NCBI GenBank assembly: GCA_946222435.1
Contig: CAMIOJ010000109.1
Location: 1 to 7,163 of the forward strand
From: an uncultured Micrococcus sp.
GTDB lineage: Bacteria; Actinomycetota; Actinomycetes; Actinomycetales; Micrococcaceae
Direction: 5' to 3'
Length of the DNA stretch: 7,163 nucleotides
A model generated the notes under the pieces. It was given only the letters and a program-made list of their open reading frames with translations, did not search any database and was not told the origin of the DNA. Positions 1-6,877 of this stretch are shown piece by piece. Made by a program: the position numbers and the translations under genes. Position 1 is the first letter of the stretch; every line of letters starts with the position of its first letter.

Positions 1-39
1 GCCCTCGTGCGATTGTACGCGCGTGGAACCGCCGTCGCC

Positions 40-64
40 GCCGGTGGCGTGGAACGTCACCGGC
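40..64 (+). terminator. Weak hairpin, possible plus-strand terminator
   Basis: Arms 40-49 and 55-64 pair over 10 positions around a 5-nt loop. The single imperfect position (47 with 57) is a G-U wobble in plus-strand RNA but a C-A mismatch in minus-strand RNA, so the fold favours a transcript arriving from the left. No U-run follows; the downstream bases are C-rich. No plus-strand gene can be supported in the first 165 bases, so any gene it serves would have to end before the window. It could also be chance pairing in GC-rich DNA. Confidence 0.3.
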
Positions 65-92
65 CTACGCCGGCTCCCCTCCCCCACAGACG

Positions 93-128
93 GCGACGAC
101 GGCCGGGCAGGTGCCCGACCGTCGTCGC
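93..128 (-). terminator. Hairpin terminator after the ATPase gene
   Basis: Arms 93-108 and 113-128 form a 16-bp stem with a 4-nt loop, 38 bases past the ATPase stop codon. The only non-Watson-Crick position (103 with 118) is a G-U wobble in minus-strand RNA and a C-A mismatch in plus-strand RNA, so the stem is unbroken only in the operon's own transcript. There is no U-run after the stem, which is common for actinobacterial terminators. It probably marks the 3' end of the operon. Confidence 0.72.
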
Positions 129-165
129 GTGCCGCTGTGGTGCGGCGGAGGGGATCCGGTGCGGA

Positions 166-2004
166 TCAGTAGGCGTGCTCGCCGAAGGAGGCGAGCAGCT
201 CGCGCCGCTCCTGGCGGCGCTCGGCCTGCTCGTCCGGGTCCGGCACCGGGGCCGCGGCCAGCAGGCGCTGGGTGTACTCGGCCTGCGGGTTGTGCAGGAC
301 GTCGTCCGTGAGGCCCTTCTCGACCTCCTTGCCGTCCTTGAGCACGAGCACCTTGTGGGCCAGCATGTCCACGACCGCCAGGTCATGGGACACGAACAGG
401 CAGGCGAACTCGTAGCGGGACTGCAGCTCGGCGAACATGTCCAGCACGGCGGCCTGGACGGACACGTCGAGGGCCGAGGTCGGCTCGTCGGCGATGAGGA
501 CGTCCGGGTCCAGGGTCAGCGCACGCGCGATGGAGATGCGCTGGCGCTGACCGCCGGAGAGCTCGTGCGGGAAGCGGTTCACCACGGAGCGCGGCAGCTT
601 CACGGCGTCCAGCAGCTCGTAGGCACGCTCCAGGCGGGCCTTCCGGTCCCCCACCCCGTGCACCACCATCGGCTCGGTGATGATGTCGCCGATCGGGAAG
701 CGCGGATCCAGCGACGCCGCCGGGTCCTGGAACACGACGCCGATCCGCTTGCGCAGGGCGCGCTGCTGCTTCACGGGCATGGACGCCAGGTCCTCGCCGT
801 AGATCTTCAGCGAGCCGGAGGCCACGGGCAGCAGGCCGAGCACCGACTTGGCGATGGTGGACTTGCCGGAGCCCGACTCGCCCACCAGGCCCATGATCTC
901 GCCCGGCGCCACGGTGAAGGACACGTCGTGGACCACGCGGTTCTTCTTGCCGCGGTGGTCGTACTCGAGGTTGAGGTTCTCCGCCTCGATCGCGTACTTC
1001 GCCCTGGTCTGGGTGGAGGTCACCGGCTCCGGCTCGGCCACGTGGTACGAGTTGCCCAGGCGGGGCACGGCGGAGAGCAGGCGCTGGGTGTAGGGATGCT
1101 GCGGGTGCTGCATCACCTGGTGCACCGGACCGGACTCCACCAGCTCGCCGTGCAGCATCACGCAGACACGGTCCGCCATGTCCGCCACCACGCCCATGTT
1201 GTGCGTGATGAGCAGGATGCCGGTGTTCATCTTGTTCTTCAGCGACCGCAGCAGCTCGAGGATCTCGGCCTGCACGGTCACGTCGAGCGCGGTGGTCGGC
1301 TCGTCCGCGATGATCGCCTTCGGCGAGCAGCTGATGGCCATCGCGATCACGATGCGCTGGCGCTGGCCGCCGGAGAACTGGTGCGGGTACTGCTTCAGGC
1401 GGGCGCGGGCGTCCGCGATGCCCACCATGGTGAGCAGCTCGACGGCCATCTTGTCCGCCTCGGTGCCGTAGGCGAGACCGTGCAGCTCGATCGACTCGGT
1501 CAGCTGGTCGCCGACCGTGAGGACCGGGTTCAGCGCGGTCATCGGCTCCTGGAACACCATGGAGATGTCCTTGCCGCGCAGGCTGCGCAGGCGCCCGTCG
1601 CTCATGGTGAGCACCTCCTCGCCGGCGAGCTTCACCGAGCCGGTGATGTCCGCGTTCGAGGGCAGCAGGCCCATGGCGGTGGAGCTGGTCACGGACTTGC
1701 CGGACCCGGACTCGCCCACGAGGGCGACGACCTCGCCGGGACGCACGTCGAACGTGACGCCCTTGACGGCGTGGACCTGGCCGAACTCGGTGTCGAACTT
1801 GACGTCGACGTCCGTGAAGGACAGGACCGGCTGGCCGCCGAGGTCGTCGTGGCGCTTCACGATGCCCATGGCGGTCGTGGTCGGGCCGGCGACGGGACCG
1901 CCGCCGCCCTGGGGGACGTCCGCAGCGGTGGAGCCGGTCGGGGTGCCCTGGGCGGATGCGCCCTGCGCCGCCGCGGCGGCGTCGTTCTTCTTCTTTCCGA
2001 ACAT
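166..2004 (-). CDS. Fused double ATPase of peptide ABC importer (OppD-OppF type)
   Basis: A 612-aa cytoplasmic ATPase that would drive import through the two permeases upstream. It contains two full ABC domains. Domain 1 has Walker A GESGSGKS (97-104), Q-loop Gln152, signature SGGQ (211-214), Walker B ending Asp234-Glu235, D-loop ALD (239-241), H-loop His268 and the family C-terminal motif HPYTQRLL (303-310). Domain 2 has Walker A at 375-382, Gln426, signature SGGQ (483-486), Asp506-Glu507, ALD (511-513) and His540; its C-terminal motif keeps only EYTQRLL. Both sites look catalytically intact. Residues 1-58 are a lysine patch followed by Ala/Gly/Pro/Thr-rich sequence, probably disordered. The ATG at 2004 is chosen because GAAGGAA lies 9 nt upstream; a GTG three codons earlier would abut that ribosome site. 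It is last in the operon. The only cysteines are 226, 281 and 535. Peptide transport is inferred from family and neighbours. Confidence 0.95.
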   Translation of the reverse strand: MFGKKKNDAAAAAQGASAQGTPTGSTAADVPQGGGGPVAGPTTTAMGIVKRHDDLGGQPVLSFTDVDVKFDTEFGQVHAVKGVTFDVRPGEVVALVGESGSGKSVTSSTAMGLLPSNADITGSVKLAGEEVLTMSDGRLRSLRGKDISMVFQEPMTALNPVLTVGDQLTESIELHGLAYGTEADKMAVELLTMVGIADARARLKQYPHQFSGGQRQRIVIAMAISCSPKAIIADEPTTALDVTVQAEILELLRSLKNKMNTGILLITHNMGVVADMADRVCVMLHGELVESGPVHQVMQHPQHPYTQRLLSAVPRLGNSYHVAEPEPVTSTQTRAKYAIEAENLNLEYDHRGKKNRVVHDVSFTVAPGEIMGLVGESGSGKSTIAKSVLGLLPVASGSLKIYGEDLASMPVKQQRALRKRIGVVFQDPAASLDPRFPIGDIITEPMVVHGVGDRKARLERAYELLDAVKLPRSVVNRFPHELSGGQRQRISIARALTLDPDVLIADEPTSALDVSVQAAVLDMFAELQSRYEFACLFVSHDLAVVDMLAHKVLVLKDGKEVEKGLTDDVLHNPQAEYTQRLLAAAPVPDPDEQAERRQERRELLASFGEHAY

Positions 2005-2013
2005 GGAATGCAC

Positions 2014-2020
2014 TTCCTTC
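2014..2020 (-). promoter_or_regulatory. Ribosome binding site of the ATPase gene
   Basis: The minus strand reads GAAGGAA here, 9 nt before the ATG at 2004. It decides the start: the in-frame GTG at 2013 follows it with no spacer and so is an unlikely initiator. The site lies in the 26-nt gap after the permease C stop codon, so this gene has its own initiation signal within the operon. Confidence 0.75.
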
Positions 2021-2030
2021 TCAGCTCACG

Positions 2031-3290
2031 TCACTGACCGCGCGGGTTGCCGGGCTGGCCGCGGTCGGTGTCCTTGTCCACACGGGCGATCGGACCCTCG
2101 GCGGCGGCGGGGGCGTCGTTCGGCCCGTCACCGGCGACGGGGTGCGCCGCGGGCTTGACGTCCGATGCCACCGAGCCGCCCGAGGCGGTCGCGGCGCCGC
2201 TCGGCGTGGTCGAGGACGCGGCCTCGTCCAGGGCCTTCTTGCGGCCGGACAGCCCCAGGAAGCCCTTCTTCTTGCGGGCACCGCCGCCCTGACGCGGGTC
2301 GAAGGCGTCACGGAGGCCGTCGCCAAGGAAGTTCACGGACAGGGCGATCGCGAGGATCAGCATGCCGGGCCACCAGAACAGCCAGGGACGCGTGGTGAAC
2401 GCGTTCTGGTACTGGGAGATCAGCAGGCCGAGGGACGACTCCGGCGGCTGGACGCCGAAGCCAAGGAAGGACAGGGAGGTCTCCAGCAGGACCGCGCCGG
2501 CGATCGCGAAGGTCGCGTTCACCACGATCACGCCGATCGTGTTCGGCAGCAGGTGCTTGAAGATCACACGCCCGGGCTTGGCGCCCATGGCCACGGCGGC
2601 GGAGACGAACTCCTTCTCACGCAGCGAGAGCACCTCGCCGCGCACCAGACGGGCCAGGGACGTCCAGGACACCAGACCCAGGACGATGGCCAGCGGGATG
2701 ATGCCGCCCGGCAGGTTGTTGGACATCTTGCCGAGCACGGCGGCCAGCACCAGCAGCGGGATCACGATGATCAGGTCGGTCAGACGCATCAGCAGCGAGT
2801 CGACCCAGCCGCGGAAGTAGCCGGACAGCGCGCCGACGATCGCGCCGATGGCGGTGGACACCAGGCCCACGATCACGGCGATCACCAGCGACTGCTGGGT
2901 GCCGCGCATGACCAGGGCGAACCAGTCCTTGCCGGAGGAGTCCTGGCCGAACGGGTGCTCGCCCCAGGCCAGGCCGTCGCCGCCGAGGAACTGCGGCACG
3001 ATCGACATGGTCGGCTTCCCCCCGTTCACCACGGAGCCGGCAGACAGGTAGGACTTGTCCCACCAGCCGGGGATCGGACCGAAGCCGATCGAGGTGAACG
3101 CGAAGACGGTGATCACGATCAGCACGATCGTGGAGATCATCGCGGCACGGTGCTTGAAGAAGCGCTTCCGGACCAGCTGACCCTGGGAGAAGGACTTCCC
3201 CGTCTTCTGGCGGAGCTTGGCGTCCTCGGCCTCGGCGAGGTCGAAGGCCTTCTGCGCCTCGCTGGGCGCGGTGGTGTTGTTCGTCGTCAT
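2031..3290 (-). CDS. Peptide ABC importer permease, OppC/DppC type
   Basis: A 419-aa inner-membrane permease, partner of permease B in the translocation channel. Membrane segments lie near residues 50-69, 135-157, 170-188, 195-213, 252-275 and 308-325. The OppC-type region HPFGQDSSGKDW (112-123) precedes segment 2. The EAA coupling loop, which docks on the ATPase, spans about 224-250 and includes AMGAKPGRV. The family's usual end, DGLRDAFDPR, is at 324-333. After it comes an unusual tail of about 86 residues, first basic (KKK), then rich in Ala, Ser, Pro and Gly; most OppC proteins stop close to the DPR motif, and the tail is presumably cytoplasmic. Start choice is uncertain. The ATG at 3290 lies 5 nt after the permease B stop; an in-frame GTG at 3299 would overlap that stop as GTGA and add three residues. 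Both have only weak ribosome sites, so translation is probably coupled to permease B. Confidence 0.93.
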   Translation of the reverse strand: MTTNNTTAPSEAQKAFDLAEAEDAKLRQKTGKSFSQGQLVRKRFFKHRAAMISTIVLIVITVFAFTSIGFGPIPGWWDKSYLSAGSVVNGGKPTMSIVPQFLGGDGLAWGEHPFGQDSSGKDWFALVMRGTQQSLVIAVIVGLVSTAIGAIVGALSGYFRGWVDSLLMRLTDLIIVIPLLVLAAVLGKMSNNLPGGIIPLAIVLGLVSWTSLARLVRGEVLSLREKEFVSAAVAMGAKPGRVIFKHLLPNTIGVIVVNATFAIAGAVLLETSLSFLGFGVQPPESSLGLLISQYQNAFTTRPWLFWWPGMLILAIALSVNFLGDGLRDAFDPRQGGGARKKKGFLGLSGRKKALDEAASSTTPSGAATASGGSVASDVKPAAHPVAGDGPNDAPAAAEGPIARVDKDTDRGQPGNPRGQ

Positions 3291-3295
3291 CGCGA

Positions 3296-4816
3296 TCACA
3301 CTCGAATCCGGGGGTCGAGGACGGCGTACAGGACGTCCGCCACGAGGTTCATGAGCACGGCGGCCGTGCCGGTGACCAGGAAGAAGGCCATGACCGGGGC
3401 CGGGTCCACCTGGTTCAGGCCGGTGGCGAACAGCTCACCCATGCCCTTCCAGCCGAACACGCGCTCGGTGATCACGGCGCCGCCGATGAGACCGGCGAAG
3501 TCGAACGCCATGATCGTGGTGATCGGGATCAGCGAGTTGCGGAACGCGTGCTTCAGGATCACCTGACGCTCGCCCAGGCCCTTGGCCCGCGCGGTGCGGA
3601 TGTAGTCCTGACGGGACACCTCGAGCATCGAGGAACGGGTGTAGCGGGAGTAGGTGGCCACCGAGATGATCGTCAGCAGGACGGTCGGCAGCAGCAGCTG
3701 GGTGCCCTTGTCCATGAACTCCACCCAGAAGTGGGCGTCCATGCCGGGGGTCTCCGAACCGATGGTGGCCACCGGTCGCGGCTTGGCGCGCAGCAGCAGC
3801 GGCCAGTAGTTGGTCATGTGCTCCATGACGATCGCCACACCCATGATCACGGCGGTGATCGCGGACACGGTCACGGCCGCCCCCTTCGAGTAGCCGCCCA
3901 TGAGGCGTCCGATGAGGACGCCGACGAGCACGCAGATGATGCCCAGGCCCAGCAGGATCAGCCAGGACGGGGTGTTCATCAGCAGGCTGTAGGTGGCGTA
4001 GTAGCAGACCATGCCCACGGCGACGGTCACGAGGCCGGCGTACAGCACCTTGCGGTTCTTGAGGCCGGCCACGATGGCGGTCACGGCGACGGCCGCCGCC
4101 AGGCCGATGACCAGCTGCACGAGCGGACCCATGCGCGGCTGGCGCCAGAAGTCCAGGGCGTGGAGGGTCGGGAAGACCACGAGGACGAAGCCGGCGGTCA
4201 GGACGAAGGTCAGCAGTCGACGCTTGGCGTTGCCGGCCATCGCCGCCTGCATCACCAGGCCGGCGAGGACCGCCCCGATGATGACGAACGTCCAGTTCAA
4301 CGTGGGGTTCGCGATCCAGTTGTTGTAGCCGATGGCCATGTACTCCTTGAGGAGCACGGCGGCCCAGAAGACCGGCAGGGAGAAGAACAGGAAGATCAGC
4401 AGCGTCACCGCGTAGTCCAGGCCGGAGTACTGGCGGATCGCCGTGATGATGCCGATGCCGATGCCGATGATGATCGCGAGCACGGTGGCGAGCACCACGA
4501 GGCGAAGGGTGGACGAGGCCGCGTTGGAGAGCAGGTCCAGGACCTGCTGGCCGCCGCGGTTGGTGCCGAGGTCGCAGGAGCCCACGAGGCAGCCGGCCAC
4601 GCCGCGCAGCCAGATGAAGTAGCGCGAGTACCAGGGATCGTCCAGGTTCATGTAGTTGATGCGGGCCTGCATCAGCTGTTCGCGGTTCTCGTTCTGGGAC
4701 TCACGCAGATCCGCGAGCGGATCGCCGGAGTTCACGACGAGAACATAGAGGAGGATCGATGCGCCGAACAGCACGAGGAACGAGCTGCCGAGTCGCTTGA
4801 GGATAAATTTCAGCAC
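3296..4816 (-). CDS. Peptide ABC importer permease, OppB/DppB type, enlarged by extra membrane segments
   Basis: A 506-aa inner-membrane permease, first of the channel pair. It begins with the typical OppB N-terminus (KFILKRLG, first membrane segment about 9-28). Segments follow near 103-125 and 136-157. The conserved C-terminal half has a segment at about 372-389, the EAA loop around 401-431 (QDYIRTARAKGL at 403-414), and two last segments near 432-455 and 475-500, ending DPRIRV. Ordinary OppB proteins are about 300-340 residues. Here residues about 170-347 are an insertion with roughly six further hydrophobic stretches (near 175-192, 201-217, 231-250, 258-275, 283-301 and 312-330). Cys76 and Cys81 lie in the loop after segment 1. 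The GTG at 4816 is chosen because a longer reading from an ATG at 4918 would run through the upstream hairpin and adds a non-membrane-like, Pro/Gly-rich leader. GGAAGG lies 12 nt before GTG, a long spacer suggesting modest translation. The gene ends at or inside the start of permease C. Confidence 0.93.
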   Translation of the reverse strand: MLKFILKRLGSSFLVLFGASILLYVLVVNSGDPLADLRESQNENREQLMQARINYMNLDDPWYSRYFIWLRGVAGCLVGSCDLGTNRGGQQVLDLLSNAASSTLRLVVLATVLAIIIGIGIGIITAIRQYSGLDYAVTLLIFLFFSLPVFWAAVLLKEYMAIGYNNWIANPTLNWTFVIIGAVLAGLVMQAAMAGNAKRRLLTFVLTAGFVLVVFPTLHALDFWRQPRMGPLVQLVIGLAAAVAVTAIVAGLKNRKVLYAGLVTVAVGMVCYYATYSLLMNTPSWLILLGLGIICVLVGVLIGRLMGGYSKGAAVTVSAITAVIMGVAIVMEHMTNYWPLLLRAKPRPVATIGSETPGMDAHFWVEFMDKGTQLLLPTVLLTIISVATYSRYTRSSMLEVSRQDYIRTARAKGLGERQVILKHAFRNSLIPITTIMAFDFAGLIGGAVITERVFGWKGMGELFATGLNQVDPAPVMAFFLVTGTAAVLMNLVADVLYAVLDPRIRV

Positions 4817-4828
4817 AACAGGGGGTGA

Positions 4829-4834
4829 CCTTCC
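4829..4834 (-). promoter_or_regulatory. Ribosome binding site of permease B, long spacer
   Basis: The minus strand reads GGAAGG here, 12 nt before the GTG start at 4816. The core is strong but the spacing is longer than usual and the start is not ATG. Together these suggest weaker initiation than for the binding-protein gene. Confidence 0.55.
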
Positions 4835-4883
4835 GTGCTCAGTGATGGGTTGGGAGGTCCCGCGCAGAGCGGGGTTCCACGGG

Positions 4884-4916
4884 GAAGGGCCCGACCGCGG
4901 GGCGGTCGGGCCCTTC
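4884..4916 (-). terminator. Intercistronic hairpin, likely partial terminator
   Basis: Arms 4884-4898 and 4902-4916 are a perfect 15-bp inverted repeat with a 3-nt loop, and each arm carries GGGCCC. The hairpin lies between the binding-protein stop (4988) and the permease B start (4816). There is no U-run on either strand, as in many actinobacterial terminators. Since the permease and ATPase genes follow in the same direction with no evident promoter of their own, it more likely attenuates than ends transcription. A hairpin here can also protect the upstream mRNA from 3' exonucleases. Either effect would give more binding protein than membrane complex. Confidence 0.75.
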
Positions 4917-4917
4917 A

Positions 4918-4971
4918 CACCGTGGGTGTCAGGGTGTCACAGCACACTACACGGTGAGAGGTGTGACACCC
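4918..4971. repeat. Overlapping inverted and direct repeats in the gap after the binding-protein gene
   Basis: A perfect 10-bp inverted repeat (4932-4941 with 4962-4971, GGGTGTCACA type) encloses 20 bases. The left arm is preceded by a tandem copy of its first 8 bases (GGGTGTCA at 4924-4931 and 4932-4939), so the right arm can pair with either copy. A second 7-bp inverted repeat (CACCGTG 4918-4924 with CACGGTG 4950-4956) interleaves with the first, and the two cannot form as one simple hairpin. The cluster lies between the binding-protein stop and the 15-bp hairpin. It may be an alternative RNA fold that affects that hairpin, or a protein site in DNA; the sequence alone does not decide. Confidence 0.6.
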
Positions 4972-4987
4972 GGACGCCGGGGGTTCG

Positions 4988-6847
4988 TCACTCGGCGGTG
5001 TCCTGGACGCGGACCCACTGCTCGACGTTCCACAGAGCGCCGGCCTGGGTCGAGGTCTTGCGGACGTTCGCCACGTCGGCAGCCTGTCCAAGGACGCCCG
5101 GGTGGGCGAACAGCGGGATGGCCTGGTAGTCCTCCCACAGGAGCTTCTCGATCTCCTTGACCTGCTCCAGCTGCACCTTCTCGTCGAGCGAGCCGGCCAG
5201 CTTGTCCCAGGCCTCGTCGACCTTCGGGTTGGAGTAGCTCATGTCGTTCTGGGCACCGGTGGAGTGGTAGATGTTGCGGCCGGAGGCCTTCTGGCCGGAG
5301 CCGGACCAGGCGAACAGCGCCACGTCGAAGTCGCCGGCGCCGAGGACCTCGGTGAAGAAGTTCGCGTCGCCGGAGTCCACGATGTCAAAGCCGGCCTCGT
5401 CACAGGAGGACTTGATCATGGAGACGATCTCGGTGCGGCGCGGGTTCGGGGAGTTGTAGCCCACGCGGACCTTCGGCTTGGACTCGCCGGACTTCTCGAC
5501 GAGCTCCTTGGCCTTCTCGATGTTCGGCTCGTCCAGCTCGGACGGGTACGCCGCCTCGACGACCTCGTCGTAGTTGTCCTGGAACGGGAACACCTCGCGG
5601 AGGTTCATGACCTCGGCCTCGTTGTTGATCGGCTTGATGAGGTTGTCCACGATCTGCTGGCGCGGCACGCAGAGGGCGAAGGCCTCGCGCAGCTCAGGGG
5701 AGTCGGCGAAGACCGAGCCCTCGCCGCGGTTGAAGTCCAGGTGCTCCCAGGAGAGCTGGTCGCCGGTCTGCACGACCACCTGGTCGCCCAGGCCCTCGAG
5801 CTGCTGCAGGGTGTCCACGGTGGCCTGCGGCTCGATGACGTCGAGCTCCTTGTTCTGCAGCGCCTGGACGTGGGTGTCGGCAGCGGCGAAGCGGACCACG
5901 AGCTCCTTCATCGCCGGCTTCTCGCCCCAGTACTTGTCATTGGCCTCGAGGGTGATGAACTGGCCGGCGGTCCAGCCGTCCTTCTTGATCTTGTACGGGC
6001 CCATGGACGGGATGAGGGACTCGTCCGGCAGCTCGCCCGGCTTGAAGTCCCAGCCGTCGTTCCAGAACTTCGCGGCCGGCTTCAGGGCCTCGACGTCCTT
6101 GGCCTCGATGGCCTTGGCGAGGTCCTCGGTGGACATGCCGGACTCCTTGGCGACCACGTGGGCCGGCTGCGCGGTGGAGACCAGGATCTCCCAGTCCGCG
6201 TAGGACTGGTTGTAGGTGAGCGTGAACTCCTTGCCCTTCGGGTCGCCCTCGGGCATCTCGTCGATGTAGTCGCCCATGGTGGAGGAGACCGAGTCGAACA
6301 GCTGAGCGTCGCCGTCCTTCAGGTTGCCGTTGTCCGCGGCCCACTGCAGCTGGAAGTCCAGGGCGGTGACGTCGGTGCCGTCGGACCACTTGGCGTCGTC
6401 CGCGATGGTGTACTTCACCTGGAGCGGATCGTCCGAGATCTTCTCGAACGTGCCGAAATCCTCGTTGCGCATGATGGTGCCGTCGGTACCGAAGTAGAAG
6501 AAGCCGGAGAGCAGGCGGTCCACCACGGCCGAGTTGTACGAGGTGTAGGTGTTGGACTGCAGGCCGTTGTAGGAGGAGAACTCGTCCTCACCGATGGAGT
6601 AGGCCACCGAGCCGTCCTTGGTCTCGACGTCCTTCATGTCCGCAAGGCCGGGGCCGTCGGCCTCGACGGTGTACTTCTCACCCTGCTCGCCGGTGGTGAA
6701 CTCGGTGCCGCCGTTCCCGCCGGAGCCGCCGTTGCCGCCGTTGCCGCCGTCGCTGTTGTCGGCCGGGCCGGCCGGGGCACAGGCAGAGAGGAAGAGCGCG
6801 GAGCCGGCGGCGAGGGCCGCGGCCGCAGAGAGCTTGGTGTACTTCAT
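4988..6847 (-). CDS. Peptide-type substrate-binding lipoprotein, SBP family 5 (OppA/DppA-like)
   Basis: A 619-aa secreted, lipid-anchored binding protein that would capture substrate outside the membrane and deliver it to permeases B and C. The N-terminus is a lipoprotein signal: basic start MKYTK, hydrophobic core 6-20, lipobox LSAC (20-23), so Cys23 is the lipidated residue. A Gly/Asn-rich linker (about 30-47) follows before the folded domain. The family 5 motif WSDGTDVTALDF is at 154-165, and the length is in the upper range for OppA-like proteins. Besides Cys23 the only cysteines are 393 and 482, a possible disulfide. The ATG at 6847 is chosen because GGAG lies 8 nt upstream and it gives a compact signal peptide. 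An in-frame ATG at 6883 would add 12 residues ahead of it and would start inside the leader helix. First gene of the operon, followed by a hairpin likely to raise its level relative to the rest. Ligand unknown; peptides are the family default, though members bind other compounds. Confidence 0.95.
   Translation of the reverse strand: MKYTKLSAAAALAAGSALFLSACAPAGPADNSDGGNGGNGGSGGNGGTEFTTGEQGEKYTVEADGPGLADMKDVETKDGSVAYSIGEDEFSSYNGLQSNTYTSYNSAVVDRLLSGFFYFGTDGTIMRNEDFGTFEKISDDPLQVKYTIADDAKWSDGTDVTALDFQLQWAADNGNLKDGDAQLFDSVSSTMGDYIDEMPEGDPKGKEFTLTYNQSYADWEILVSTAQPAHVVAKESGMSTEDLAKAIEAKDVEALKPAAKFWNDGWDFKPGELPDESLIPSMGPYKIKKDGWTAGQFITLEANDKYWGEKPAMKELVVRFAAADTHVQALQNKELDVIEPQATVDTLQQLEGLGDQVVVQTGDQLSWEHLDFNRGEGSVFADSPELREAFALCVPRQQIVDNLIKPINNEAEVMNLREVFPFQDNYDEVVEAAYPSELDEPNIEKAKELVEKSGESKPKVRVGYNSPNPRRTEIVSMIKSSCDEAGFDIVDSGDANFFTEVLGAGDFDVALFAWSGSGQKASGRNIYHSTGAQNDMSYSNPKVDEAWDKLAGSLDEKVQLEQVKEIEKLLWEDYQAIPLFAHPGVLGQAADVANVRKTSTQAGALWNVEQWVRVQDTAE
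6707..6748 (-). repeat. Gly-Gly-Asn codon repeat in the lipoprotein linker
   Basis: Residues 34-47 are near-tandem GGN/GGS triplets encoded by an imperfect 9-bp unit (CCGCCGTTG on the plus strand). It forms a flexible tether between the lipid anchor (Cys23) and the binding domain. Such short codon repeats can change in copy number without breaking the reading frame. Confidence 0.7.
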
Positions 6848-6855
6848 GGAAGTCA

Positions 6856-6859
6856 CTCC
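6856..6859 (-). promoter_or_regulatory. Ribosome binding site of the binding-protein gene
   Basis: The minus strand reads GGAG here, 8 nt before the ATG at 6847, which is close to ideal spacing. It supports this ATG over the in-frame ATGs at 6883 and 6865. It lies about 18 nt past the 3' arm of the leader's closing helix, so it is outside the folded element as drawn. Confidence 0.7.
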
Positions 6860-6877
6860 AATCATCAAAGGTGCAAA

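Noticed and set aside
1..165. Plus-strand gene entering from the left
   Set aside because: No plus-strand frame has a stop codon before position 172 to end such a gene, and base composition by codon position does not look coding. It more likely ended before the window.
7..2037. A 676-codon plus-strand open frame across the ATPase gene
   Set aside because: It is antisense to an ATPase with every ABC motif in order. Its product is a His/Arg/Gly-rich string with no recognisable domain, as expected from the GC-rich complementary strand.
1956..3566. A 536-codon plus-strand open frame across permease C
   Set aside because: Antisense shadow of a clear OppC-type membrane protein; low-complexity product, no ribosome site.
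4817..4918. N-terminal extension of permease B to an ATG at 4918
   Set aside because: The added 34 codons run through the terminator-like hairpin, encode Pro/Gly-rich sequence before a standard OppB N-terminus, and bypass the ribosome site at 4829-4834.
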